Part shown: positions 1-7,922 of the stretch, one piece after another
Numbering within the stretch: position 1 is the first letter of the stretch
How the letters are laid out: each line of letters begins with the position of its first letter
Notes under the pieces: model-generated
Database searches by the model: none
What the model saw: the letters and a program-made list of their open reading frames with translations, nothing else
Told to the model about the DNA's origin: nothing
Program-made: the position numbers and the translations under genes
DNA from: Oxalobacteraceae bacterium
Lineage (GTDB): Bacteria; Pseudomonadota; Gammaproteobacteria; Burkholderiales; Burkholderiaceae_D
DNA: 12,192 nucleotides
Direction of reading: 5' to 3'
Assembly: GCA_947446335.1 (NCBI GenBank)
Contig: CANFGA010000044.1
Span: 1 to 12,192, forward strand

Positions 1-1287
1 GAGCACCGTCAAATTGTCCGTCTTGTCGACCGTCTTGCTGCGCATGTAGGCGCGCATCGCCAGCATCTTGTCCAGCGCGCCAATGATCGGCGGCTCGTCG
101 CCGGCGGTCAACAGATTGGCCAGGTACTTGACCGGGATACGCAAGCTCTTGGTGTCGGGCAAGATGCCGTTCATCCCCATCTTGCCGGACTCGGCCGCAG
201 CCTGGATCGGCGACAGCGGCGGGATATACCAGACCATCGGCAGCGTCCGGTATTCCGGATGCAGCGGAAAGGCGACCTTCCATTCCTTGACCATCTTGTA
301 GACCGGCGACTTGACAGCCGCGGTGAGCCACGATTCGGGTATCCCCTGCAGGCGGGCCTCGGCCAGGATGGCCGGGTCGTGCGGATCGAGGAACAGTTTC
401 AGCTGCGCCTGATACAAGTCTTGCTCGGCCGGTGTCGATGCAGCAGCCTCGATCTGGTCGGCGTCATACAGCAAGACGCCCAGATAGCGGATACGCCCGA
501 CGCAAGTTTCCGAACAGACGGTCGGCTGGCCGGCCTCGATGCGCGGATAACAAAAGGTGCATTTTTCAGCCTTGCCGGACGACCAGTTGTAGTAAATCTT
601 CTTGTACGGGCAACCCGAGATGCACATGCGCCAGCCGCGGCACTTGTCCTGGTCGATCAGGACGATGCCGTCTTCGGCCCGCTTGTAGACCGAACCGGAC
701 GGGCACGATGCGACGCAGGTCGGGTTCAAACAATGCTCGCACAGGCGCGGCAGATACATCATGAAGGTGTTTTCGAAGGTGCCGTACATCTCCTTTTGCA
801 TGTTGTCGAACAATTTGTCGGCACTGCGCTTGGCGAATTCGCCGCCCAGATCGTCTTCCCAGTTCGGGCCCCATTCGATCTTGTCCATCTTCTTGCCGGT
901 CAAGACCGAAATCGGACGCGCGGTCGGCGGCGTCTCGGACAGCGGCGCGTTCTGCAGATGCTCGTAATCGTAGGTGAACGGCTCGTAATACTCGTCGATC
1001 GCCGGCAGGTTCGGATTGGCAAAGATGTTGGCCAGAATCTTCAGCCGGCTGCCCTGGCGCGGCTCGATCTTGCCATTGGCCTTGCGCCGCCATCCGCCAT
1101 GCCACTTGTCCTGGTTTTCCCACTCTTTCGGGTAGCCGATGCCGGGCTTGGTTTCGACGTTGTTGAACCACGCGTATTCGACGCCATCGCGGCTGGTCCA
1201 GACGTTCTTGCAAGTGACCGAACAAGTGTGGCAACCGATGCACTTGTCCAGGTTCAGCACCATGCCGATTTGGGCTCTTATTTTCAT
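1..1287 (-). CDS. narH: Respiratory nitrate reductase beta subunit NarH (3' part beyond left edge)
   Basis: NarH is the iron-sulfur subunit of membrane-bound nitrate reductase; it passes electrons from the haem subunit NarI to NarG on the cytoplasmic side of the membrane. The 429 visible residues begin MKIRAQIGMVLNLDKC and remain open at the left edge; about 80 to 90 C-terminal residues should be missing compared with the usual family length of about 510. All four cysteine groups are visible: C16/C19/C22/C26, C183/C186/C191/C195, C216-W219-C222/C226 and C243/C246/C258/C262. The Trp at 219 in place of a Cys is the family hallmark of a 3Fe-4S centre; the others hold 4Fe-4S clusters. The ATG lies in an ATGA overlap with the narG stop, and AGGAG sits 6 bases upstream, so the two genes are probably translationally coupled. 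No defects are seen. Confidence 0.97.
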   Translation of the reverse strand, partial: MKIRAQIGMVLNLDKCIGCHTCSVTCKNVWTSRDGVEYAWFNNVETKPGIGYPKEWENQDKWHGGWRRKANGKIEPRQGSRLKILANIFANPNLPAIDEYYEPFTYDYEHLQNAPLSETPPTARPISVLTGKKMDKIEWGPNWEDDLGGEFAKRSADKLFDNMQKEMYGTFENTFMMYLPRLCEHCLNPTCVASCPSGSVYKRAEDGIVLIDQDKCRGWRMCISGCPYKKIYYNWSSGKAEKCTFCYPRIEAGQPTVCSETCVGRIRYLGVLLYDADQIEAAASTPAEQDLYQAQLKLFLDPHDPAILAEARLQGIPESWLTAAVKSPVYKMVKEWKVAFPLHPEYRTLPMVWYIPPLSPIQAAAESGKMGMNGILPDTKSLRIPVKYLANLLTAGDEPPIIGALDKMLAMRAYMRSKTVDKTDNLTVL

Positions 1288-4200
1288 GCTTTGCTCCTGT
1301 TTGCTTCAGTTTCCAGCAACGGGCCTTCAAGCCAGTCGACCTTGTCCATCTTGCGGATCAGCACGAATTCATCGCGGTTCGAACCGACGGTGCCGTAGTA
1401 GTTGAAGCCCCACGACAATTGCGCGTAGCCGCCGATCATGTGGGTCGGCTTGGTGACGATGCGGGTGACCGAGTTGTGGATCCCGCCGCGCTGGCCCGAC
1501 ATCTCGGCGCCCGGCACGTTGATGATCTTTTCCTGGGCGTGATACATCATCGTCATCCCCTGCGGCACGCGCTGGCTGACCACGGCGCGCGCGGTCAGCG
1601 TGCCGTTGACGTTGAACGCTTCGACCCAGTCGTTGTCGACGATCCCCGCTTCCTTGGCATCGATCTCCGATAACCAGACGTGCGGGCCGCCGCGCGACAA
1701 GGTCAGCATCCGCAGATTGTCCGAATAGGTCGAATGGATGCCCCACTTCTGATGCGGCGTGATGAAGTTGAGCGCAATTTCCTTGTTGCCGTTCGGCTTT
1801 GCGCCCAGCATCTGCGCCGTGGTCTTGGTGTTGATCGCCGGCTTGTAGACGCACAAGCCTTCGCCGAAATCGCGCATCCACAGATGATCCTGATAGAACT
1901 GCTGGCGCCCGGTCAGCGTGCGCCAAGGGATGCATTCATGCACGTTCGTATAGCCGGCGCTGTAGCTCACTTCTTCGGACTCGAGCCCGGACCAGGTCGG
2001 CGACGAGATGATCTTGCGCGGCTGCGCCTGCACGTCGCGAAAGCGGATCGTGTCATGTTCGCGCGGCTTGGCCAGATGCGCATGGTCGCGCCCGGTCATC
2101 TTCGACAACGCGTCCCAGGCCTTGACCGCGACATGGCCATTGGTTTCGGGCGCCAGCGACAAAATCATCTCGGCCGCATCGATCGCCGTGTCCAGGCGCG
2201 GCTGGCCGAACGACACGCCTTCTTCCTGGACAATGCGGTTAATGCCGCGCAGCACATCGACTTCATGCTGGGTGTTCCAGCCTATGCCCTTGCCGCCGTT
2301 GCCCATCTTTTCCAGCAAGGGGCCAATTGACGTGAATTTCTTGTAAATCTCTGTGTAATTGCGCTCGACAACCGTGAAGTTCGGCATCGTCTTGCCCGGC
2401 ACCGGTTCGCATTCGCCGGCGCGCCAATCCTTCGGGTCGAACGGCTGGCCCAGTTCGCCGGGGGTGTCGTGCATCAACGGCGTCAAGACCAGATCTTGCT
2501 GCGTGCCCAGCAATTCGCCGCCGATCTCGGAGAATTTCTCGGCGATCCCCTTGTAGATATCCCAGTCCGACTTCGATTGCCACAGCGGTTGCACCGCTTC
2601 CGACAAGGGGTGGATGAACGGGTGCATGTCGGACGTGTTCAGATCGTCCTTTTCATACCAGGTCGCGGTCGGCAGCACGATGTCGCCATACAGGCAGGTG
2701 GTCGACATCCGGAAATCGAGCACCACCATCAGGTCGAGCTTGCCTTCGACTGCCGGGCGCATCTTCACGTGGGTCGGCTTGATGCAGTTTTCCTCGTCGC
2801 TCATCAACGCGTTTTGCGTACCCAGCAAATACTTCAAGAAATATTCATGGCCTTTGCCGGAACTGCCCATGATGTTCGAGCGCCAGACGAACATGTTGCG
2901 CGGGAAATTGGCCGGATTGTCCGGATCGTCGCACGAGAAATTGAGCTTGCCAGCCTTGATCTGTTCGACCGCGTAATCGGTCACGCCTTGCGCACCCGTC
3001 TTGCCGGCGGCCTGGGCGGCGCGCGTCACGTCCAAAGGATTGGTTTCCAGTTGCGGCGCCGACGGCAGCCAGCCCATCCGCTCGGCCTTGGCGTTATAGT
3101 CGATCAGCGACATCTGCGCCACTGCCGCGTCGGCCGATGGCGAGGCGATTTCCTCGGTGTGCAGCTTTTCATGGCGCCACTGGCTGGTGTGGGCATAGAA
3201 GAACGAGGTGCCGTTCATCTGGCGCATCGGACGGTTCCAGTCGAGCGCGAACGCAAGCGGAGTCCAGCCGGTTTGCGGCCGCAATTTTTCCTGCCCCACA
3301 TAGTGCGCCCAGCCGCCGCCGGATTGGCCGACGCAGCCGCACATCATCAGCATGTTGATGATGCCGCGGTACGTCATGTCCATGTTGTACCAATGATTGA
3401 CGCCAGCGCCGACGATGACCATGCTCTTGCCGCGGGTCTGGTCGGCATTGTCGGCAAATTCGCGCGCGACCGTGATCACGTCTTGCGCCTTGACGCCGGT
3501 ATGTTTTTCTTGCCAAAAAGGGGTGTACGGCACGTCGTCGCCGAAATCCTGGGCGACATTGGCGCCGCCCAGGCCCCGGTCGATGCCGTAATTGGCCAGC
3601 GTCAAATCAAAGACGGTGGTGACCAGGGCGGTTGTACCATCAGCCAGCGTGATGCGCTTGACCGGCACATTGCGCAGCAACATGTCGTCGGCATCCTTGC
3701 CGCCGAAGTAAGGAAAGCCGACCGCCTGCACCTCGTCGCGCACATCCAGCAACGACAGCAAGGGATCGACCGCTTGACCGTTGCCGCCTTCCTTCATTTC
3801 CAGATTCCATTTGCCGGACTCGCCCCAGCGAAAGCCGATGGTGCCGCCCGGCGCCACGATGTTGCCACTGAGCTGGTCGATGACCAAGGTCTTCCATTCC
3901 GGATTGTTGACTTCATTGAGATTGTCAGCCAGGTGCGAGGCGCGCAAGAAGTACTCGGGCACCAGCGTGCCGTTCATTTCCTTGAGCAGCACCAGCATCG
4001 GGAAGTCGGTGTATTGCTTCGCATAGTCGCGGAAATAAGCCGACTTGCCGTTCGCATGGTATTCCTTCAGGATCACGTGGCCCATCGCCAGCGCCAGCGC
4101 GGCATCGGTGCCCTGCTTGGGCGCGAGCCAGATGTCGCTGAACTTGACCATTTCGCCATAGTCGGGCGAGACGGCGACCGTCTTGGTGCCCTTGTAGCGC

Positions 4201-5009
4201 ACCTCGGTATAGAAATGGGCATCGGGCGTGCGCGTCATCGGCACGTTCGAACCCCAGACCATCAGATAGGTCGAGTTGTACCAGTCGGCCGATTCGGGCA
4301 CGTCGGTCTGCTCGCCCCAGACCTGCGGGCTGGCCGGCGGCAAGTCGCAATACCAGTCGTAGAAACTGAGGGCGACGCCGCCGATCAGCGACAGATAGCG
4401 GGTGCCGGCGGCGTAGCTGATCATCGACATCGCGGGAATCGGCGAAAAGCCGACGATCCGGTCCGGACCGAATTTCTTGATCGTCAGCGCATTGGCGGCG
4501 GCGATCATTTCATTGGCATCGTCCCAACTGGCGCGCACGAAGCCACCCAGGCCGCGCACCGATTTGTAACGCGCCGAGCGCACCGGATCCTGACTGATGT
4601 AATCCCACGCGGTGACCGGGTCCATCGTCAGGCGCGCTTCGCGCCACATTTCCATCAAACGCCCGCGCACCATCGGATATTTGACGCGCTGCGCCGAATA
4701 GACGTACCAGGAATAGCTGGCACCGCGCGGGCAGCCGCGCGGCTCGTGATTGGGCAAATCGGGGCGCGTGCGCGGATAGTCGGTTTGCTGGGTTTCCCAG
4801 GTGATCAAGCCATTCTTGACATAGACTTTCCAGCTGCATGAACCGGTGCAATTGACGCCGTGTGTCGAGCGCACGATCTTGTCGTGCTGCCAGCGCTGCC
4901 GATACGCGTTTTCCCAGGTACGATCTTCCTCCACGACGGCGCCGTGGCCATCGGAAAACGTGTCCTTGGGTTGGTTGAAAAATTTCAGGCGATCCAGAAA
5001 GTGACTCAT
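1284..5009 (-). CDS. narG: Respiratory nitrate reductase alpha subunit NarG
   Basis: NarG is the catalytic subunit of the cytoplasm-facing respiratory nitrate reductase. It reduces nitrate to nitrite at a molybdenum bis-MGD cofactor, using quinol electrons delivered through NarI and NarH. The 1241 residues match the family length (E. coli about 1247). The first cluster is held by H50, C54, C58 (HGVNCTGSCSW) and C93 (RGCPRGASYSW). The His ligand and the missing Tat signal separate it from periplasmic NapA. The probable molybdenum-ligand Asp is D222 in YCDLPPASP (placed by comparison with E. coli Asp222). WGSNVPMTRTPDAHF and WLAPKQGTDAALALAMGH are typical NarG blocks. An in-frame ATG at 5072 exists, but MSHFLDRLKFF at 5009 is the conserved N-terminus, and GGAG lies 5 bases before it. 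The gene is intact and its stop overlaps narH. Confidence 0.98.
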   Translation of the reverse strand: MSHFLDRLKFFNQPKDTFSDGHGAVVEEDRTWENAYRQRWQHDKIVRSTHGVNCTGSCSWKVYVKNGLITWETQQTDYPRTRPDLPNHEPRGCPRGASYSWYVYSAQRVKYPMVRGRLMEMWREARLTMDPVTAWDYISQDPVRSARYKSVRGLGGFVRASWDDANEMIAAANALTIKKFGPDRIVGFSPIPAMSMISYAAGTRYLSLIGGVALSFYDWYCDLPPASPQVWGEQTDVPESADWYNSTYLMVWGSNVPMTRTPDAHFYTEVRYKGTKTVAVSPDYGEMVKFSDIWLAPKQGTDAALALAMGHVILKEYHANGKSAYFRDYAKQYTDFPMLVLLKEMNGTLVPEYFLRASHLADNLNEVNNPEWKTLVIDQLSGNIVAPGGTIGFRWGESGKWNLEMKEGGNGQAVDPLLSLLDVRDEVQAVGFPYFGGKDADDMLLRNVPVKRITLADGTTALVTTVFDLTLANYGIDRGLGGANVAQDFGDDVPYTPFWQEKHTGVKAQDVITVAREFADNADQTRGKSMVIVGAGVNHWYNMDMTYRGIINMLMMCGCVGQSGGGWAHYVGQEKLRPQTGWTPLAFALDWNRPMRQMNGTSFFYAHTSQWRHEKLHTEEIASPSADAAVAQMSLIDYNAKAERMGWLPSAPQLETNPLDVTRAAQAAGKTGAQGVTDYAVEQIKAGKLNFSCDDPDNPANFPRNMFVWRSNIMGSSGKGHEYFLKYLLGTQNALMSDEENCIKPTHVKMRPAVEGKLDLMVVLDFRMSTTCLYGDIVLPTATWYEKDDLNTSDMHPFIHPLSEAVQPLWQSKSDWDIYKGIAEKFSEIGGELLGTQQDLVLTPLMHDTPGELGQPFDPKDWRAGECEPVPGKTMPNFTVVERNYTEIYKKFTSIGPLLEKMGNGGKGIGWNTQHEVDVLRGINRIVQEEGVSFGQPRLDTAIDAAEMILSLAPETNGHVAVKAWDALSKMTGRDHAHLAKPREHDTIRFRDVQAQPRKIISSPTWSGLESEEVSYSAGYTNVHECIPWRTLTGRQQFYQDHLWMRDFGEGLCVYKPAINTKTTAQMLGAKPNGNKEIALNFITPHQKWGIHSTYSDNLRMLTLSRGGPHVWLSEIDAKEAGIVDNDWVEAFNVNGTLTARAVVSQRVPQGMTMMYHAQEKIINVPGAEMSGQRGGIHNSVTRIVTKPTHMIGGYAQLSWGFNYYGTVGSNRDEFVLIRKMDKVDWLEGPLLETEANRSKA

Positions 5010-5024
5010 GCTGTCTCCGCAGGC

Positions 5025-5040
5025 GCACCGTTGCCGGTGC
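5025..5040 (-). promoter_or_regulatory. Small hairpin in the narG leader
   Basis: There is a perfect 6-bp inverted repeat, GCACCG and CGGTGC, around a 4-base loop. It ends 15 bases before the narG ATG and just upstream of the GGAG ribosome binding site at 5015-5018. If transcription starts upstream of 5040, the hairpin forms in the 5' untranslated RNA without covering the binding site. A role in message stability or loading is inference only. Confidence 0.4.
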
Positions 5041-5081
5041 TTGGGTGGAAAACGGCGCAAGCAAATGCGCACGTCGATACT

Positions 5082-5095
5082 TTGAGTCTACGCAA
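5082..5095 (-). promoter_or_regulatory. Candidate FNR/ANR-type box upstream of narG
   Basis: On the plus strand the site reads TTGAG tcta CGCAA; on the minus strand it reads TTGCG taga CTCAA. Against the FNR/ANR core TTGA-N6-TCAA it keeps 7 of 8 bases with the right spacing. Its centre is about 79 bases upstream of the narG ATG. Activation at about -41 would place the transcript start near 5047. Anaerobic FNR control of narG is well established in other bacteria. I see no good -10 hexamer at the predicted distance and no clear NarL heptamer nearby, so the assignment is tentative. Confidence 0.45.
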
Positions 5096-5157
5096 GGGGT
5101 GCACTGCTGTGAATTGGCAAGAAGTCGGTCGCGCAGCTTGAGAAGGACTAGCCGCGC

Positions 5158-5190
5158 TAGGCAAGAATGACTATTAGGCATTCCTGCCTA
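5158..5190. repeat. Inverted repeat with 12-bp arms in the narG / 5255 divergent region
   Basis: TAGGCAAGAATG (5158-5169) and CATTCCTGCCTA (5179-5190) are inverted copies matching at 11 of 12 positions, separated by 9 bases. A third copy of the unit, TAGGCA at 5175-5180, forms a tighter perfect palindrome with TGCCTA at 5185-5190 around TTCC. In RNA read from the minus strand the single mismatch becomes a G-U pair. The element lies between two divergent genes, upstream of the FNR-like box as seen from narG, and could be a regulator binding site or a folded leader. The heptamers do not fit the NarL consensus well. Confidence 0.6.
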
Positions 5191-5254
5191 TGGTGTGCGC
5201 GCCCGGCCTTCGGTATACGTCAAGGATAGAAAATCATATTGAAAGGCAAGACCG

Positions 5255-5674
5255 ATGACCATCAGCAGCTACAGCGATCTATTGACGGCGGCGCGCGCCC
5301 AGGCCACACCGCAGCGCCTGCTGTTCGCATTTACCACGGCGCAATTGCCGGCCGATGCCAGCCTGGAACAACAGCAGAGCTACCAGCAGCAGCAAGGCGG
5401 TGCATTGACGCCGGTGATGTGCGTCGACAAGCTGATCGATGAGCTGACCGATTTTGCGCAACTGGTAGAGGAGTCGCAGCAAACCGGCGCGCACTGGGAT
5501 CTTGTGTTCGTGAGCAGTATGGCGGCGCGTTCCAGCGTTGCTGCAGAAGATGGCGTCGCAATCGAGGCGGGATTGAAAAAGATGCTGATGGCAATCGACA
5601 ACGGCCAGATCGACGGCTTTCTCGCCTTCAACCGCGCTGGCGACTTGCTGCGCCTGAACCAGATGAACGAGTGA
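5255..5674 (+). CDS. Conserved small protein of unknown function (139 aa)
   Basis: The gene encodes 139 residues beginning MTISSYSDLLTAARAQ. GAAAGG 8 bases before the ATG supports the start. The protein looks soluble: there is no signal peptide or membrane segment. A Gln-rich stretch (EQQQSYQQQQGG, about residues 38-49) precedes the block LTPVMCVDKLIDEL. From memory, similar proteins are widespread in Burkholderiales and are often labelled 'ribonucleotide reductase subunit alpha', apparently by name transfer. Nothing here supports that: it is far too short, and the radical-site cysteines and the barrel fold of the reductase are absent. It is the only plus-strand gene in the window. It is divergent from narG and convergent with the carbonic anhydrase, so it forms its own transcript. 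No function can be assigned. Confidence 0.85.
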   Translation: MTISSYSDLLTAARAQATPQRLLFAFTTAQLPADASLEQQQSYQQQQGGALTPVMCVDKLIDELTDFAQLVEESQQTGAHWDLVFVSSMAARSSVAAEDGVAIEAGLKKMLMAIDNGQIDGFLAFNRAGDLLRLNQMNE

Positions 5675-5711
5675 GTTGAAATAATTTCAACTGGCGCCGC
5701 TGCGGCGCCAG
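5674..5711. terminator. Two adjoining palindromes between convergent genes, probable bidirectional terminator
   Basis: The first palindrome (5674-5692) has perfect 9-bp arms AGTTGAAAT and ATTTCAACT around a single A, and starts in the stop codon of the gene at 5255. The second (5691-5711) has perfect 10-bp arms CTGGCGCCGC and GCGGCGCCAG around a single T. The two share bases 5691-5692. They fill most of the 54-bp gap between convergent stops. The GC-rich stem would stop transcription from the right (carbonic anhydrase). The AT-rich sequence next to it could supply the weak RNA-DNA segment, although a classic U-run is missing. Confidence 0.6.
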
Positions 5712-5728
5712 GTCAGGTGCTGATCGAG

Positions 5729-6400
5729 TCACCCGTTGAGCGGCCGCTGCAGCGGACAGACGATATCCAGGAATTGCTGCTGGCGCGGCGAATAGGCCAT
5801 CAAGGCGCCGCTCTCGATGTCGAAATACCAGCCGTGCAGCATCAATTTGCCGGCAAGCACGCGCCGCTTGAGCCACGGGTAAGTCAACAGATTGTCGAGC
5901 GAGTGCAAGATGCTGGCCAGTTCGCACGCCTTGTGCTGCTCTTCCAGCGTTTTATAAGCGAGTTCGCGCTGCACGCGCCGCGCAACCGGCTCGGCGATCT
6001 GCATCCATTGCCGCACGAAATCGGTCTCTGGCGCCACTTCCGGCGTGGCCATCGTCAGCGGGTCCATCAAGGCGCGGATGCCGCCGCAATGGGCATGACC
6101 GAGCACGATCACGCGCGCCACTTCCAGATTGCAGACCGCAAATTCGATCGCCGAACTGACGCCGGGCGGCGCACCGGGCGCGCACGGCGGCACCAGGTTG
6201 GCGATATTGCGCACCACAAACATGTCGCCCGGATCGCTGCCGGTCAACAGCATCGGGTCGACCCGCGAATCGCAGCAACCGATCAACAGCGTGGTCGGAC
6301 TCTGGCCGGCGCGCAAGCTGTCGTACAAGCCATCTTGTTCGGTAAAATACTGCTGCTGGAAACGGCTGAAGCCGCGCACGAATTTTTCGATATCTTCCAT
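5729..6400 (-). CDS. Beta-class carbonic anhydrase
   Basis: The enzyme interconverts CO2 and bicarbonate at a zinc ion in the cytoplasm. The 223 residues match the family length (about 220). Zinc ligands are C42 (in GCCDSRVDP), H102 and C105 (in GHAHCGG); D44 and R46 form the conserved Asp-Arg pair. VVRNIANLVPP and GVSSAIEFAV are further family blocks. The overall pattern is closer to the CynT-like branch than to others, but no cyn genes are visible, so I give no symbol. The gene starts 35 bp after the narK2 stop and is probably read from the same transcript. Its ribosome binding site is weak (GGAAC very near the ATG, or GAGAG further up). A link to nitrate respiration, for instance bicarbonate supply or pH balance, is inference from position. 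Confidence 0.96.
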   Translation of the reverse strand: MEDIEKFVRGFSRFQQQYFTEQDGLYDSLRAGQSPTTLLIGCCDSRVDPMLLTGSDPGDMFVVRNIANLVPPCAPGAPPGVSSAIEFAVCNLEVARVIVLGHAHCGGIRALMDPLTMATPEVAPETDFVRQWMQIAEPVARRVQRELAYKTLEEQHKACELASILHSLDNLLTYPWLKRRVLAGKLMLHGWYFDIESGALMAYSPRQQQFLDIVCPLQRPLNG

Positions 6401-6435
6401 GTTCCATGATCCGTTCTCTCAAGCTTGTGCGGATC

Positions 6436-7851
6436 TTAGCACGGCATCTCGGCCTCGCGGCGGGCATAAAACCACCAGGTAATCGCAATGCAACTGGCAT
6501 AGAAGGCGATGAAGCAAAACAAGGCGGCGTCCGCTGTGCCGGTCAGTGCGATCGACGTGCCATAACTTTTAGGAATGAAAAAAGCGCCATACGCTGCCAC
6601 CGCCGAGGTGAAGCCGAGCACCGCCGCGCCCTCCTTGTTGGCATCGATGATCGCCTGCTGCTGCGCTGGCGCGCCCTTGCCCGCTGCTGCACGCTGGCGC
6701 TCCATCATGAAAATCATCGGAATCATCCGGAATGTCGACGCATTGCCGACGCCGGTGCAGGCGAACAGCAGCATGAACATCGCAAAGAAGCCCCAGAAAT
6801 TGGGCGCAGCTTGAGCGAGAACATCGCCACTTTGCGGCAGGAAGTGCATGACGCCCAACACCGCTGCGATCATCAAGACAAAGGTCCACAGCGTGACGCG
6901 CGCGCCGCCCGCCTTGTCAGCCAGCACGCCGCCGGCGACCCGCGCCAGGGCGCCCACCAGCGGTCCCAGAAAAGCATAGTCGAGCGGATTGACGTCGGGG
7001 AACTGGGTCTTGATCAGCAGCGGAAAGGCGGCCGAATAGCCGATGAAGGAACCGAAGGTGCCGGTGTAGAGCCAGCACATCAGCCAATTGTGCTTGCGCT
7101 TGAAGATCACCGCCTGCTCGGCAAAGGACGCCTTGGCCGACGCGATGTCATTCATTCCCAGCCATGCCAGCACGCTGGTGAGCAAGATGAATGGCACCCA
7201 GATGAAACCGGCATTTTGCATCCACATCTGCTTGGCCTGGCCCGCCTTGGTCCAGGTTTGCGGCGCGCCGCCGAGTACGCCGAAGAGGCCGGCCGCGATC
7301 ACCAACGGCACCACGAACTGGACCACGGATACGCCGAGGTTGCCGAGCCCCGCATTCAGACCCAGAGCCGTGCCTTTTTGCGCCTTCGGATAGAAAAAAC
7401 TGATGTTGGCCATCGACGAAGCGAAATTGCCCCCGCCAAAGCCGCACAACAGCGCCAGCACCAGCATGGTCGGATAACTGGTGTTGACATCTTGCACCGC
7501 AAAACCGATCCCGAGCGCCGGGATCAAGAGCGACGCGGTCGAGATCGCTGTCCATTTGCGCCCGCCAAAAATAGGCACCATGAACGAATAGAAGATGCGC
7601 AGCGTGGCCCCGGACAAGCCCGGCAAGGCGGTCAGCCAAAACAGTTGGTTGGTGCTGTACTGGAAGCCGACATTGGGCAGGTTGACCACCACCACGCTCC
7701 ACACCATCCAGACCGCGAAGCCGAGCAGCAGCGCGGGGATCGAAATCCACAGATTGCGACTGGCGATCGCCTTGCCGCTTTGTTGCCAGAAGCCGGCATT
7801 TTCCGGCTCCCACAACGCGATTACGTGTTTGTTGCTAACTTGCTGATTCAT
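6436..7851 (-). CDS. narK2: Type 2 NarK nitrate/nitrite transporter
   Basis: This is a major facilitator protein of the inner membrane. Type 2 NarK proteins such as E. coli NarK and NarU exchange external nitrate for internal nitrite. The 471 residues fit the family. The two substrate-binding arginines of the family correspond to R85 (GATLRIFYSF) and R304 (GALARVAGGVLADKAGG). The nitrate signatures are GFGGGNFASSMANISFFYP (137-155) and CTGVGNASTFRMIP (365-378). The long cytoplasmic loop around 384-406 (ERQRAAAGKGAPAQQQ) is typical of type 2. GAGGAGAGAG just before the ATG is a strong ribosome binding site. It lies 71 bp after narK1 and 35 bp before the carbonic anhydrase. Which anion and direction it prefers cannot be read from the sequence. 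Confidence 0.95.
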   Translation of the reverse strand: MNQQVSNKHVIALWEPENAGFWQQSGKAIASRNLWISIPALLLGFAVWMVWSVVVVNLPNVGFQYSTNQLFWLTALPGLSGATLRIFYSFMVPIFGGRKWTAISTASLLIPALGIGFAVQDVNTSYPTMLVLALLCGFGGGNFASSMANISFFYPKAQKGTALGLNAGLGNLGVSVVQFVVPLVIAAGLFGVLGGAPQTWTKAGQAKQMWMQNAGFIWVPFILLTSVLAWLGMNDIASAKASFAEQAVIFKRKHNWLMCWLYTGTFGSFIGYSAAFPLLIKTQFPDVNPLDYAFLGPLVGALARVAGGVLADKAGGARVTLWTFVLMIAAVLGVMHFLPQSGDVLAQAAPNFWGFFAMFMLLFACTGVGNASTFRMIPMIFMMERQRAAAGKGAPAQQQAIIDANKEGAAVLGFTSAVAAYGAFFIPKSYGTSIALTGTADAALFCFIAFYASCIAITWWFYARREAEMPC

Positions 7852-7876
7852 CGCTCTCTCCTCGATACGGACGTGA

Positions 7877-7893
7877 TCCGGGCCTGGCCCGGA
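7877..7893 (-). other. Palindrome in the narK1-narK2 gap
   Basis: Perfect 8-bp arms TCCGGGCC and GGCCCGGA surround a single base, midway in the 71-bp gap. It ends 26 bases before the narK2 ATG. No T-run follows on the minus strand, so full termination is unlikely. An mRNA processing or stability element, or partial attenuation between the transporter genes, is possible. Confidence 0.45.
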
Positions 7894-7922
7894 CCGATAA
7901 GTTGATTCAAGTATTCAAATGT

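Noticed and set aside
259..1398. A plus-strand open frame opposite narH.
   Set aside because: NarH on the minus strand carries all its cysteine motifs; the opposite frame has no recognisable feature.
2469..4841. A very long open frame on the plus strand opposite narG (about 790 codons).
   Set aside because: It lies fully antisense to narG, its translation is rich in His, Arg and Ala without any domain, and such frames are expected opposite GC-rich genes with biased third positions.
5010..5072. An N-terminal extension of narG by 21 residues from an upstream ATG.
   Set aside because: The extension is Arg/Cys-rich and unlike NarG, while MSHFLDRLKFF at 5009 matches the family start and has its own ribosome site.
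6406..7905. A long plus-strand open frame opposite narK2 (about 500 codons).
   Set aside because: It is antisense to a clear transporter gene, its composition is Arg/His/Gln-rich, and it has no ribosome site or family motif.
7898..7920. TTGAT/TTCAA-like words before narK2 that resemble an FNR site.
   Set aside because: The half sites are 9 bases apart or 1 base apart instead of 6, so the spacing does not fit.
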